This document shows, one piece after another, positions 18,101-25,011 of a DNA stretch of 64,000 bases. Each line of letters begins with the position of its first letter. Within the stretch, counting starts at the first letter, position 1. The notes below the pieces were generated by a model, which did no database searches, was not told where the DNA came from, and saw only the letters and a program-made list of their open reading frames with translations. A program made the translations under genes and the position numbers. The stretch comes from CBDBUR01 sp965209065 (GTDB lineage: Bacteria > Pseudomonadota > Alphaproteobacteria > JAPOUT01 > G958296285), in assembly GCA_965209065.1 (NCBI GenBank), contig OZ242373.1:682001-746000 (forward strand), written 5' to 3'.

Positions 18101-21100
18101 CGCATTGCCGTTAAGCGTAATACTAAACCGCGCGCCTGAGACTGGGGCTCTGGTGGTTAAGTTTATTTGCGGTATGGATAAGGACATACTATTATTTACG
18201 GTCAAAGCCAAAGAAGCATCTGGTTCGATAGCAGTCGTGCGAATGGAACTAATAGCAGCCGTCAAGGTAATAGAAATAACATTAGCCGTTAAGGATACAT
18301 TTTCTCTCATGAGGTCAATATCTAAAGCCGAAATAGCAAAGCTTGCGTTCTCGAAAACGACATTACCAAAATCAAAGCCGACATTCCTTTCAAGCGCGTT
18401 GATTACTAGAATTCTACCATTTTGGAATAAATCCGCTGTCACATCGACCCTGCCCGTTCCCAAATAGTTTAGAGTAAGACGCGCGGGCAATAAATCACCC
18501 GGAAATGTAATATCTGTGCTTTCTAAAGTAACGGCGTTAGCATTCAAGTCGCTATTAATCGTGACGCTCTGTGTGCCAATAATCGTAACATCAAGCGCGC
18601 GCTCGGCTTGGTTGAGGATTCCCGCCATTGCCTCCGCTGTTGTTCCATCTGATGTTAGTGAAATCGTGTTTGCCCTTAAAGTAATATCTGCGTTTTGTGG
18701 GAAAAGAATTTTGCCTGTGCCTTGCGAGTCTAGCGCGAGGTCGTAACTACCGAGATTGATATTCCTAGCAAGATTGATACTACCTTGCGAAGTTACAGAT
18801 AAATCACCCATAGTTACATTTATATCGTTGAGGGTGATATTGCCGCCTGTTTCTACATTTACGGTCATATTGATTGGGTTTGTGTCGCTACTTGAATTAG
18901 CTAAGATTGAAAAATTCCGCACCGTGATAGCTACTCCCTTTTTCACGGAGGTGTCTATACTTAAAAAGAGAGTTTGTGTTGCGTTATTTCTTTCTGCGCT
19001 AATTGTCATCAGCCCTTTAGGGGATACTCCTGTTGGCGCCCCCCTAATGGTAGCCGAGCTATCCTCGGGCACGGTCAAGGAAATTTCAGTCTTTGCCCGT
19101 GTGAGAGTATCAGGCTCACCAGCAAAAAAACCGAAGTGATAATAGAGGAAAGAAAAGCTAGTCGCTTTTATCTCTGTGCTTGTTGATACTGCAGATATCC
19201 TCAAACCAAGGACGGAAAGCGTTCCCGTGCCAATATCAATAATCCCATCAAAAATAACTTCCGGAGCGGCAAGTGAAAGATTTTTATTACTTGGAACAAT
19301 GGTTGTCCCTGCAGGTGTTTTAGAAGTAATTTTAAGCGTTCTCTCCGAAATTAAATTAATATTCTTACTTGTTGTAAAATTAATTTGAGTATTTGCTTTT
19401 ACTTCTAACAGACTACCCCCGGCAAGAGTATTATTCACATTGATAATATCCCCCTCAAAAGTGAGTGCTGCAAGGCTTGCCACGAGAGGATTAATGGTAA
19501 TACTATTCGTTGCTACAAATCTAACATCTCTGCCGCTCACAGTGATAGTGCCCCCATTACTAAAAGTTATATTATCCCCCTCTAGGGTTATCGATGCACC
19601 AGCGGCTGAAGTGTCATTTATCTTAGTCAAATTGGTTAGGGTTAAGTTACCGCCGACGGTGAGGTCGGCGTCAGAAATGTAGGTTGGCGTGTTTATGGTT
19701 AGCGCGCCATTGGTTTTATTGACATTATTAGAAATCGTAATAGACGTTGTGCCGCGAAGCGTAAGTGCACTTGTAGTGGTAAAGGTAGTAGTAGTTGCTG
19801 TTGCGCTAGATATCTCTAACACATCACTCGTTATGGTCATAGCGGTGTTAGCTGGAAAGTTTATAGTGGAAACCTCGCTTATCAAAACGGCGGCACTGGA
19901 GGTGATGCTTCTATTGATATTGAGTGTTGGCGCTTCTAAAATAAGCACGCCGTTCGTTTGATTGATAACTCTATCGATTGTAATAGAAGTTCCCCCATCT
20001 AAAGTGATTGCCCCGCCATTAGTGCTAGACAGGGTGGTCGCTGTTGTTCCGCCTTCTATCCTCACATTATTTCCCCCTAGCGTTATCGAGCTACCCAAGG
20101 TTGAAGAGTTTCTTATTGTGGAGATTTCCTCTAGGATTAAATCACCTGTAGTAGAGGCGCTAGCACCGCTATTGAGTGTTGGCGTGTCTAAGATAAGATT
20201 GTTAGTTAATTTATTAATACTATTCCCAATAGTAAGAGATGTTGTGCCGTTAAACGTAGCCGTGCCTGAGCCGTCAATCGTAATCGTTGGTGAGCCACTG
20301 ATATTTATCGTCCTGCCCCTCATGGTGATTGCTGGATTAGCGGAAGTAACAGGGAAATTTATTCTTAACACATTCCTTATTATCAAATCACCGCTAGTGG
20401 TGACGTTGCTATTGCTATTGAATCTTGGTCCGTCTAGAACAAGCGACCCACTACCCGTTTGATTGACAATTTTATTGAATATGGTGGCTTCGCTAGATGT
20501 AAAAACTGTCCTCACGTTACCGGTTATGGTAATTGTTGCCGCGCCATCGACGCTCACATCTTCGCCTTTTAGGGTTATAGAAGAGCGCCCCCTACTCGCT
20601 GCAGTGTTAGCTAGCGTAGTGAGATTGTTTAGAGATAAATCGCCCCTAGTGGTGATGTTGCTAGAGATATTGATCGTTGGCGCGCTTATAGTGAGCGAGC
20701 CGACTACTAGATTGGCAAATTCATTTTCTTGATTCAAGTCGCTGTTAATAATAACACTCAGTGAGCCAGTAAGCCTAAGCACACGCGAACCCCTTATATT
20801 AATTGTTGATGCGCCACTGATACTTAGCGTCCTAGCCGATAGGAATCTTGAGGTGTCGCTGCCGAAAGTTGGAAAGTTCATGGTGCTAACATTTTGTATT
20901 GTCAAGGCGCCGGTAGTGCTAACGCTACTATTGAAAGTGATTGTTGGCGCATCTAAGGTAAGACTGCCATTCGTTTTATTAATAGCATCAGTAATCGTTA
21001 TAGAAGTCCCTGCCCTTAATATGACTCTGCCGTTAAAATTTTGAATAGCAGTAGGTGTGATAGTATTGATGGAACCACCATCATTGACTCGAATATCACC

Positions 21101-22018
21101 GCCTCTATTTGTAAGCAGACTATTACTATTGGGGGAAATGCTTCTTACAACAATGTTACTGGGGTCAATTAAAAGTTCGCCTGCTTTAATATCAGCTAGA
21201 TTAAGAGGGCCAAGGGTCTCCTTGCCTGATATTTCAACAAAGCCCTCGTTACTTCCTTGCGTGGAGTCTATCTTACCTTCAAAAAAGGTAGTGTCGTCTG
21301 ACCACACAATCACACGCGGCGCGATGATAGAAGTGTTCGGCTCTATATAGGTTAATTGAGATTTGGCAATCGTGCCGCCTCCTTGATAATCACCTCCAAT
21401 TAAAACTTCTTTGCTTGCTCTTATGTCAGCGCCCGAAGCAATGCGCACTTCGTTCACGCCCTCTACGATAACTCTGCTCGCTTGAACCGCACCGCCAATA
21501 TTGACAACATTCTCCTTGCCTAAACTTTGGAAATGAACTTTGCCTTGAGGCGAAGTAATCGAACCACGCGCAACAACATCTCCCGCGCGCGCCGAAGCAA
21601 GCAAGCCGCCCACATTCACCACCGAGCCTTCGTTAAAACGAATCCCCGCAGGGTTCTCTAACGAAACGCGTCCGTTCGCCCTAAGTGTGCCAGATATATT
21701 TGTTGTTGCATCATTGCGCACCTTAATAGAAATAAGCGATGAAGCTGATGGCTGTGTAATACGAACGACCTCGCCTTTAGCGATGTCAAAACTTTGCCAG
21801 CTTGTCGTTAGGGTGTCGCTTTCTTGCTGAATGTTTAAGGGGTCGGCGAGATTCCCTGCTCCCGCTTCTATGCGCCCACCGCTTGGGGCGGCATAGGCAG
21901 AGCCAGCCATTAAACCCATAAGGGTTAGCGCCAAAACCCCTAAAAACCCTAAAACATTAGTGGTTTTTGGAATTTTCACAAAAAATATGTCCAAAAATAT
22001 GTTCTGTATAGAACTCAT
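12146..22018 (-). CDS. Giant TpsA-like exoprotein with C-terminal Cys pair (3290 aa)
   Basis: Paralogue of the 3760-aa gene. It starts at ATG 22016-22018 with AAGAGG just upstream and has a long signal peptide (about 43 aa, ending GSAYA before APSGGR). The secretion domain that follows is almost identical to that of its neighbour (SWQSFDIAKG, LENPAGIRFNEG, VNVGGLLASA). The body contains INQTNG-type repeats in the first third and P-x-W-A modules later (IPNWAI, IPEWAM, VPDWVI), but less uniformly repeated than in the neighbour. The C-terminal few hundred residues are related to the 3760-aa protein (YRLEQNG, LIIYTGIE, NIGLASLRLEAG), then diverge and end in CFSVNSNICP. I found no other Cys in the protein. 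Role inferred: TpsB-exported surface adhesin, possibly cell-anchored. Confidence 0.85.
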   Translation of the reverse strand: MSSIQNIFLDIFFVKIPKTTNVLGFLGVLALTLMGLMAGSAYAAPSGGRIEAGAGNLADPLNIQQESDTLTTSWQSFDIAKGEVVRITQPSASSLISIKVRNDATTNISGTLRANGRVSLENPAGIRFNEGSVVNVGGLLASARAGDVVARGSITSPQGKVHFQSLGKENVVNIGGAVQASRVIVEGVNEVRIASGADIRASKEVLIGGDYQGGGTIAKSQLTYIEPNTSIIAPRVIVWSDDTTFFEGKIDSTQGSNEGFVEISGKETLGPLNLADIKAGELLIDPSNIVVRSISPNSNSLLTNRGGDIRVNDGGSINTITPTAIQNFNGRVILRAGTSITITDAINKTNGSLTLDAPTITFNSSVSTTGALTIQNVSTMNFPTFGSDTSRFLSARTLSISGASTINIRGSRVLRLTGSLSVIINSDLNQENEFANLVVGSLTISAPTINISSNITTRGDLSLNNLTTLANTAASRGRSSITLKGEDVSVDGAATITITGNVRTVFTSSEATIFNKIVNQTGSGSLVLDGPRFNSNSNVTTSGDLIIRNVLRINFPVTSANPAITMRGRTINISGSPTITIDGSGTATFNGTTSLTIGNSINKLTNNLILDTPTLNSGASASTTGDLILEEISTIRNSSTLGSSITLGGNNVRIEGGTTATTLSSTNGGAITLDGGTSITIDRVINQTNGVLILEAPTLNINRSITSSAAVLISEVSTINFPANTAMTITSDVLEISSATATTTTFTTTSALTLRGTTSITISNNVNKTNGALTINTPTYISDADLTVGGNLTLTNLTKINDTSAAGASITLEGDNITFSNGGTITVSGRDVRFVATNSITINPLVASLAALTFEGDIINVNNTLAGGSLLEVKANTQINFTTSKNINLISERTLKITSKTPAGTTIVPSNKNLSLAAPEVIFDGIIDIGTGTLSVLGLRISAVSTSTEIKATSFSFLYYHFGFFAGEPDTLTRAKTEISLTVPEDSSATIRGAPTGVSPKGLMTISAERNNATQTLFLSIDTSVKKGVAITVRNFSILANSSSDTNPINMTVNVETGGNITLNDINVTMGDLSVTSQGSINLARNINLGSYDLALDSQGTGKILFPQNADITLRANTISLTSDGTTAEAMAGILNQAERALDVTIIGTQSVTINSDLNANAVTLESTDITFPGDLLPARLTLNYLGTGRVDVTADLFQNGRILVINALERNVGFDFGNVVFENASFAISALDIDLMRENVSLTANVISITLTAAISSIRTTAIEPDASLALTVNNSMSLSIPQINLTTRAPVSGARFSITLNGNAVATFARSTVITARAISLNGSISGLDDLSFISTVDPISFSSTIPTSINTVEDLSIDSAGTPSTPSNQDLTLSVTSRTLTLLGNYDIGTGTLFVTAQAFIGNPSFKAATFDITYTGTADAVLPPWIIQFGVNFIFTARTANITPPRLIDIGNGNLEINAQVGRIQYIENTVYNAKNITLHSQTVFADTAFTTLTLTASDKISLSGHLTLNGSSGVLNLSAASITNIASLTRNDLNITWVGTTATIPNWAIALDKNLSITSLFATLDLPALVNMGNGELRLSIPSASGSSIIRRGTLFLTWTGTTASIPEWAMTVNSDLYVDAQAIPLQIPDSIDIGNGNLFITAETISGTATSITLRGITFLWTGTTAYAPRWAVVEDVNLSVKAVSADISVSDNIDIGGGNLLFEAQVGRVLFINSGRNTIELEANAITILSAGTAASLVNINATLRARGDILFGGRFDFTDGVLVMVSGPRNTINFADDRATVITAKRVELTSQGSAPVASNQNLTITTSGLTKINGAFDIGTSNLTLTALSISQPTIPTSFNRNFLIMRLTNARRVDVYQWAFLENKNVTIIATRGGIFIPRNANVGSGTVVIEAQAGAINFNSQGATTLSAREVTLTSNGTPRLSSNQALTITVLETLTINGNYNIGTGLLKITATLIVGNPNFIRGGIELIYNNPNDFQILGWLLEKNQNTSFTLQSNIILPFFIDLGTGSFTVNSGSHSIIFDGNDSTTIRARSITLISKGPATKTNQDLTLTAIENITLDGNFDLRTTGGTPAGNITLEGQNIVLTNSSTLFRNNTHITWTGSTASIPAWAIVQNKNLTVISQQAPLILPLTIDIGTGNLWLEGPSISDANSVTRNALTFKWTGETTFTIPQWTLATNKNLTIIAENALVGIPSVLNIGTGDLFITGFSLYTPLNFPVVLRDSLEITITGPEVFDVPDWVISRNKDLTIIAKLADLYLPNAIDIGNATLTLTAQRGGINFNNRGATLLTASNILLTSNGNPARSQHNLIIEAENTLSLTGNFDTGVGDIVITTSEFSVVEAGIKRGSLTIIWNGIENFFIKDWMIAMNSNLVIVSQSANITVDRDINIGAGHLTLNAPIIGSILVSPVITLGSLEVVWKSQNPFAVPNWMMIRNRSVSIIAETADISFPTIVNLGAGHLRVSALAGAVNFDTQAETIVNVGDLTIASVSASQRASHQNIVITSLGSVLLEGHINIGTGNLTVRSGIGGAISFSKNFPTQISAANITLGSNRKPVASNQDLTLTAIETLSLRGRFDIGTGNLVVSAGRVGATVATLNRNALTFTWSGAQTAFIPQWAIDENGDMSVTVLQAGIILPPSLEIGDGALTINSAGVINFATTATGTISARSISLTASNDNGLSPSNQTLILTALENISLVGSFDFGTGNVTLNAERIFILGNSKLVANDIYINTNSKDIDVSSPTTASLEITADNNLTFNDRQKLFSLELDGLMIIADNEIEIQTSATFSAATIHVGGVIKAAENNFTLTALTNGGITFADDRHTVIEGESISLVSPSEQATFSNRNLTIRANRNITLEGYFLLGEGDVWLIAGNNGKLGVINFVSTPSFAAERYRLEQNGAFFASEKPANFYFANNQIDISPLIIYTGIELFQPAVDWAHQFIVRTGDEGIDLMTLLEVGEEYFGASFADGVFDFGDIPLILITSGDIDLTGIENTNRPLVIRASSIVLSGRRIKTSSNDDVINHLILEATHNVLIDADITSTHDITIRAAAINFSFYKPILIEANNINFDSRGLPIANNQNVILRSEQDISLQGQLNIGLASLRLEAGGRIKSIPSPGEEMRDVEIRANRIFHSAGRFNDENDPSHSFTLQAANDIHLVNHLVINGSITLRAGGTIFFSTGGAGSHRVEARGEESSIFLQQRQSTNYNRAVELISESIMLIGFELVERITSNTFDGRLLLTALGGHDITLPLLASARSIADMDMPFLTNSLCFSVNSNICP

Positions 22019-22110
22019 AACCTCTTATCTAAATCTCCTCTATTTGTGTTGAATAAAAGAGCCAAAGAACTCCCTATTATCATAATTTGTTTATTATATC
22101 GGTAGTTTCT

Positions 22111-22138
22111 ATATTATGCTTATTTTCTGTATTTTCAA
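22111..22138 (-). promoter_or_regulatory. Sigma70-type promoter of the 3290-aa TpsA gene
   Basis: On the minus strand TTGAAA (22133-22138), 16-nt spacer, TAATAT (22111-22116). The leader would be about 85 nt. The -35 box is identical to those of the two paralogues. Confidence 0.55.
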
Positions 22139-22209
22139 GTAAATTTTAGTAAAATTGATGCTCTGCCAATAAAATGTGATGAGAAAAGGAAAAAACGCCG
22201 AAATTAAGG

Positions 22210-22286
22210 CGGAGTGTGGCGCAGCCAGGTAGCGCACCTCGTTCGGGACGAGGGGGTCGCAGGTTCAAATCCTGCCACTCCGACCA
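22210..22286 (+). tRNA. tRNA-Pro (CGG)
   Basis: Full cloverleaf: acceptor CGGAGTG paired with CACTCCG, D arm closed by GCGC/GCGC, anticodon stem CCTCG/CGAGG with loop TTCGGGA (anticodon CGG), T arm with TTCAAAT. CCA is encoded. It points away from the giant-gene cluster and marks its right border. Confidence 0.95.
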
Positions 22287-22337
22287 TGTTAATGGCCAGT
22301 ATTAAGGACTTATTTACCATTCACGGCATTATGATTA

Positions 22338-22413
22338 TGGCGACCTCGGAAGGACTCGAACCTTCAACCCTCGGCTTAGAAGGCCGATGCTCTATCCTTT
22401 GAGCTACGAGGCC
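22338..22413 (-). tRNA. tRNA-Arg (TCT)
   Basis: Minus strand: acceptor GGCCTCG with CGAGGTC (one G-T pair), D arm GCTC/GAGC, anticodon stem TCGGC/GCCGA with loop CTTCTAA (anticodon TCT), T arm GAAGG-TTCGAGT-CCTTC, encoded CCA. Confidence 0.95.
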
Positions 22414-22434
22414 TCACGCCTAGCCTATCGCATA

Positions 22435-22746
22435 TTAGTGTGTCCATAAGTCGCGCCGATTTGGGCTAAAATTATCGGTATAGGAGCTACCCTTGCGCTT
22501 ATGCTCAGAGGGCATTTTCAGCTCGTAATCGATGCCCTTACGCTCGACATAGGCGATGGCTGCTTCTTTGGACGGAAACTCCATACGAATCTGCGAGCGC
22601 ATATCGTCTGACCCCGTCCAGCCGGTGAAGTCATCGAGCAGACGCTTACGCTCGGGGTCATACTCCAAGACCCACGACTTGGTTTTGCGTCTCCCCGATT
22701 GAGTCGCCACCTTTTCGGGACGATAGATTCTCGCTCTTATTGGCAT
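22435..22746 (-). CDS. ETC complex I subunit, NDUFS4-like
   Basis: A 103-aa protein of the 'ETC complex I subunit conserved region' family, the bacterial relative of the mitochondrial 18-kDa NDUFS4 subunit. Family features seen are the start ARIYRPEK, the KSWVLEYDPERKR segment, the TGW-S-DD stretch and FPSKEAAIAYVERKGIDYEL. It has no signal peptide or membrane segment, as expected for a peripheral protein on the cytoplasmic arm of NADH dehydrogenase. It stands alone between tRNA genes and a DUF1329 gene, far from any nuo operon, as is common in alphaproteobacteria. A second complex I accessory relative is at 52621. AAGG lies 6 nt before the ATG. Family assignment is firm; its exact structural role here is inferred from mitochondria. 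Confidence 0.9.
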   Translation of the reverse strand: MPIRARIYRPEKVATQSGRRKTKSWVLEYDPERKRLLDDFTGWTGSDDMRSQIRMEFPSKEAAIAYVERKGIDYELKMPSEHKRKGSSYTDNFSPNRRDLWTH

Positions 22747-22804
22747 AGGGTTACCTTATAGCCTTTTTCTCTTTTTTTCAAGTCTAGACGCGTTAGTGGC
22801 ACGC

Positions 22805-24118
22805 CTAGCGTGCGATGCGGCGCAGGGTTTGAGCTCCAAACTCTTTTTCTTTCACTTTGGCAGAGATATTGGTCGGCGCGAAGTCATTTTTGACATTATC
22901 CACCAAGTAATAATCTTGGTCGAAGTAATAAATAACGTCAAAGTCCTGAAGGCATGCCGGTTCCTCATAATAATTTTTGATGAAGCCGACCTGCCCGCGA
23001 AACAGCTTGTTTGATTTATCATAAATATCGGTAGCGGTGAAAATGCCGCTATCTTCATCGGCGTAAAACACGCGCCGCGGATAAAGATGGCGCTCGCCTT
23101 TTTTGAGCGTCGCCTCTATGACCCAAACGCGATGCAGCTCATAGCGTATAAATTGCTGATTCAAATGACGCGCTTGTATCAACTTTTTGGACGGCACCGA
23201 CGTTGCTTGATAAACGTTATAAGGAATGTAAATTTCTTTTTTACCAATCAGCTTCCAATTATATTTATCGGGTGAGCCGTTATACAAAAACAAGTCGTCA
23301 GAGATGCGCAGCCCGCCATAAGAGCCCATTGGCGAATCATAAGCAGCAGAAGAGCCCGGCACTCTAGCGGTGCGGCGGCGCTCGACATTATACACAAAGC
23401 CGCGCCTAAACTCTTTGACTTGGTCTATCGTATTGGTAAAAGAAAACATTTGTCCGGCAACCCTTGGCGGCGCTACAAATTCAGCGAACCACTCAAAGTG
23501 GTCATTTTTTGCCATTCGGCTTTTCGCTGTTTTAGGATTGGCGTAATAGAATAATTTCTTTTGCTTCTTAATAATAGGAACATAGCTACCATTCGGATAA
23601 ACCGCCGCACTGAATACTCTATCGCTGTGGGCTAATCCTTGATAGGAAAAACTATGATTCCAATAAAGTTCAACAGGGTTTTTAGAATTAGGAAACGGTG
23701 TTGCGATAGTAGCACCCTCAACGCCAGAGCCGCCATTGGTAAGGCGTGCGGTTTTAGCGTTCTTTTCAATCGCACGATAAACGCTCTGCGGCAAAGAGCA
23801 AGATCGCCTACTCTTATAAATATTCATCTTATAAGTGCGCGGATAGCGTTTTATCATATTGTAATGCATCGCAGTTAAGTTCTTTTTATATTTCTCAACA
23901 TTGGCAGCCGAAATAGTAAAGAGCACTTTGTCTTTAGCGAAGGGGTCTATGTGATGTTTGCCTTTTTGATAGCCGCGCGGTGGTTTCGTGATGCCGCCCG
24001 TCCAAGCGGGAATTGTCCCCGCGCGATTGCCTTCTTTGATAGCGCCGGTTGGTGTTTGCGCTGCTTCTAGTGTTTGTGTCGCAAAAAACAATAATGCGAA
24101 TAAAAATAAACGATACAT
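22805..24118 (-). CDS. DUF1329 family exported protein
   Basis: A 437-aa protein with a clear signal peptide (MYRLFLFALLFFATQTLEA, cut before AQTP). The mature part matches the DUF1329 family: TPTGAIKEGNRAGTIPAWTGG near the start, GYQKGKHHIDPFAKDK, an LTNGGSGVEGA segment and FPNSKNPVELYWNH. In other proteobacteria such proteins are outer-membrane or periplasmic and are often found beside RND exporters or lipid-related genes; their biochemical function is not settled. The start is certain because AGGAGG lies just before the ATG. The next gene downstream is the NDUFS4-like gene and the one upstream is a hydrolase, so the context gives little help. Confidence 0.85.
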   Translation of the reverse strand: MYRLFLFALLFFATQTLEAAQTPTGAIKEGNRAGTIPAWTGGITKPPRGYQKGKHHIDPFAKDKVLFTISAANVEKYKKNLTAMHYNMIKRYPRTYKMNIYKSRRSCSLPQSVYRAIEKNAKTARLTNGGSGVEGATIATPFPNSKNPVELYWNHSFSYQGLAHSDRVFSAAVYPNGSYVPIIKKQKKLFYYANPKTAKSRMAKNDHFEWFAEFVAPPRVAGQMFSFTNTIDQVKEFRRGFVYNVERRRTARVPGSSAAYDSPMGSYGGLRISDDLFLYNGSPDKYNWKLIGKKEIYIPYNVYQATSVPSKKLIQARHLNQQFIRYELHRVWVIEATLKKGERHLYPRRVFYADEDSGIFTATDIYDKSNKLFRGQVGFIKNYYEEPACLQDFDVIYYFDQDYYLVDNVKNDFAPTNISAKVKEKEFGAQTLRRIAR

Positions 24119-24152
24119 ATGTCCTCCTGTTGTTTTGTATATTATAAGTTTT

Positions 24153-24872
24153 TTATATTTTTAGCAATATATCAGTAAGCGCGCTGGGTTTAGAGAAAAA
24201 AGGCGAATGGTCGGTATCAAGCGAAACAATCTCCTTGATGGCGAGGTTTTCAGCCATTTTTCTTTGCCCATCGGGTCTAATTGCCTTGTCCCTCTCGCAG
24301 ACAATCGCCATTTTCGGCACTCTGCCTAAATTTTCTTCGCTCCAATGAACCGGCTGGCGCAACGCGCGCAGAGGCTCTAGGCAAAGTTTGGCTTTAGCGA
24401 AAGCTATATCATCAAGGGGAGTTTCATTATAAAAAATGTCTTTGATTTTTTCTTTTTTTATTCCCACGCCCCCGCGCAAGAAATGAACCTTTTGGTCTTC
24501 GGGTTGAATGGGAGAGACATCAGGCGCGAGGTCGGCGAGGCTCTTGCCCGAAGGCGGCACGAACGCGCACAAATAAACCAGCTTCTTTATCCTATCGGGA
24601 TATTTCTCCCCCAAAGCCGTAATGGACATACCGCCCATGCTGTGTCCGACAAGAATAACGGGTTCGTCTGCCCTTTCTATTATTTTAGACATTTTTTTGA
24701 TGTAGGTAGCCAAGGTTGTTGTCCAAGGCAGAATTTTGCGCAAACTCCCGCTTTTATGGGCGGGCATGCTGGGCGCGTCTATCTTATGACCTGCTGCTTC
24801 TAAAATAGTATGAACCTTATGCCAGCACCATCTGCCGTGCCACGCGCCGTGAATCAAGACATAATGAGCCAT
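24153..24872 (-). CDS. Alpha/beta hydrolase, EstC/methylesterase-like
   Basis: A 239-aa single-domain alpha/beta hydrolase. The opening YVLIHGAWHGRWCW is the oxyanion-hole HG motif typical of the EstC, salicylate-methylesterase and hydroxynitrile-lyase-like group. The nucleophile Ser sits in VGHSMGGM near residue 98; the catalytic His is in SLDTDHSPFFSKP near the C-terminus; an acid is likely in the CERDKAI segment. No signal peptide, so cytoplasmic. AGGAGG precedes the ATG. It lies between tRNA-Thr and the DUF1329 gene on the same strand, 34 bp from the latter, and could share a transcript with it. The substrate cannot be read from the sequence. Confidence 0.85.
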   Translation of the reverse strand: MAHYVLIHGAWHGRWCWHKVHTILEAAGHKIDAPSMPAHKSGSLRKILPWTTTLATYIKKMSKIIERADEPVILVGHSMGGMSITALGEKYPDRIKKLVYLCAFVPPSGKSLADLAPDVSPIQPEDQKVHFLRGGVGIKKEKIKDIFYNETPLDDIAFAKAKLCLEPLRALRQPVHWSEENLGRVPKMAIVCERDKAIRPDGQRKMAENLAIKEIVSLDTDHSPFFSKPSALTDILLKI

Positions 24873-24891
24873 CTTTCCTCCTATTGGATTA

Positions 24892-24967
24892 TGGTGCCGG
24901 CAAAGAGATTTGAACTCCTGACCCCCTGATTACAAATCAGGTGCTCTACCAGCTGAGCTATACCGGC
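24892..24967 (-). tRNA. tRNA-Thr (TGT)
   Basis: Minus strand: acceptor GCCGGTA with TGCCGGC, D arm GCTC/GAGC, anticodon stem CCTGA/TCAGG with loop TTTGTAA (anticodon TGT), T arm AGGAG-TTCAAAT-CTCTT, encoded CCA. Confidence 0.95.
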
Positions 24968-25011
24968 GGTTGTGAGGTTTGATAATAAACCATTTTGATT
25001 ATTTTTGCACC

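Noticed and set aside
1..22210. The giant-gene cluster as a mobile island bordered by tRNA-Pro
   Set aside because: No integrase, insertion sequence or repeated tRNA end was found, and the left border is not in the window.
22214..22402. A 62-codon plus frame across the tRNA pair
   Set aside because: It lies over tRNA-Pro and the complement of tRNA-Arg; the sequence is explained by the tRNAs.
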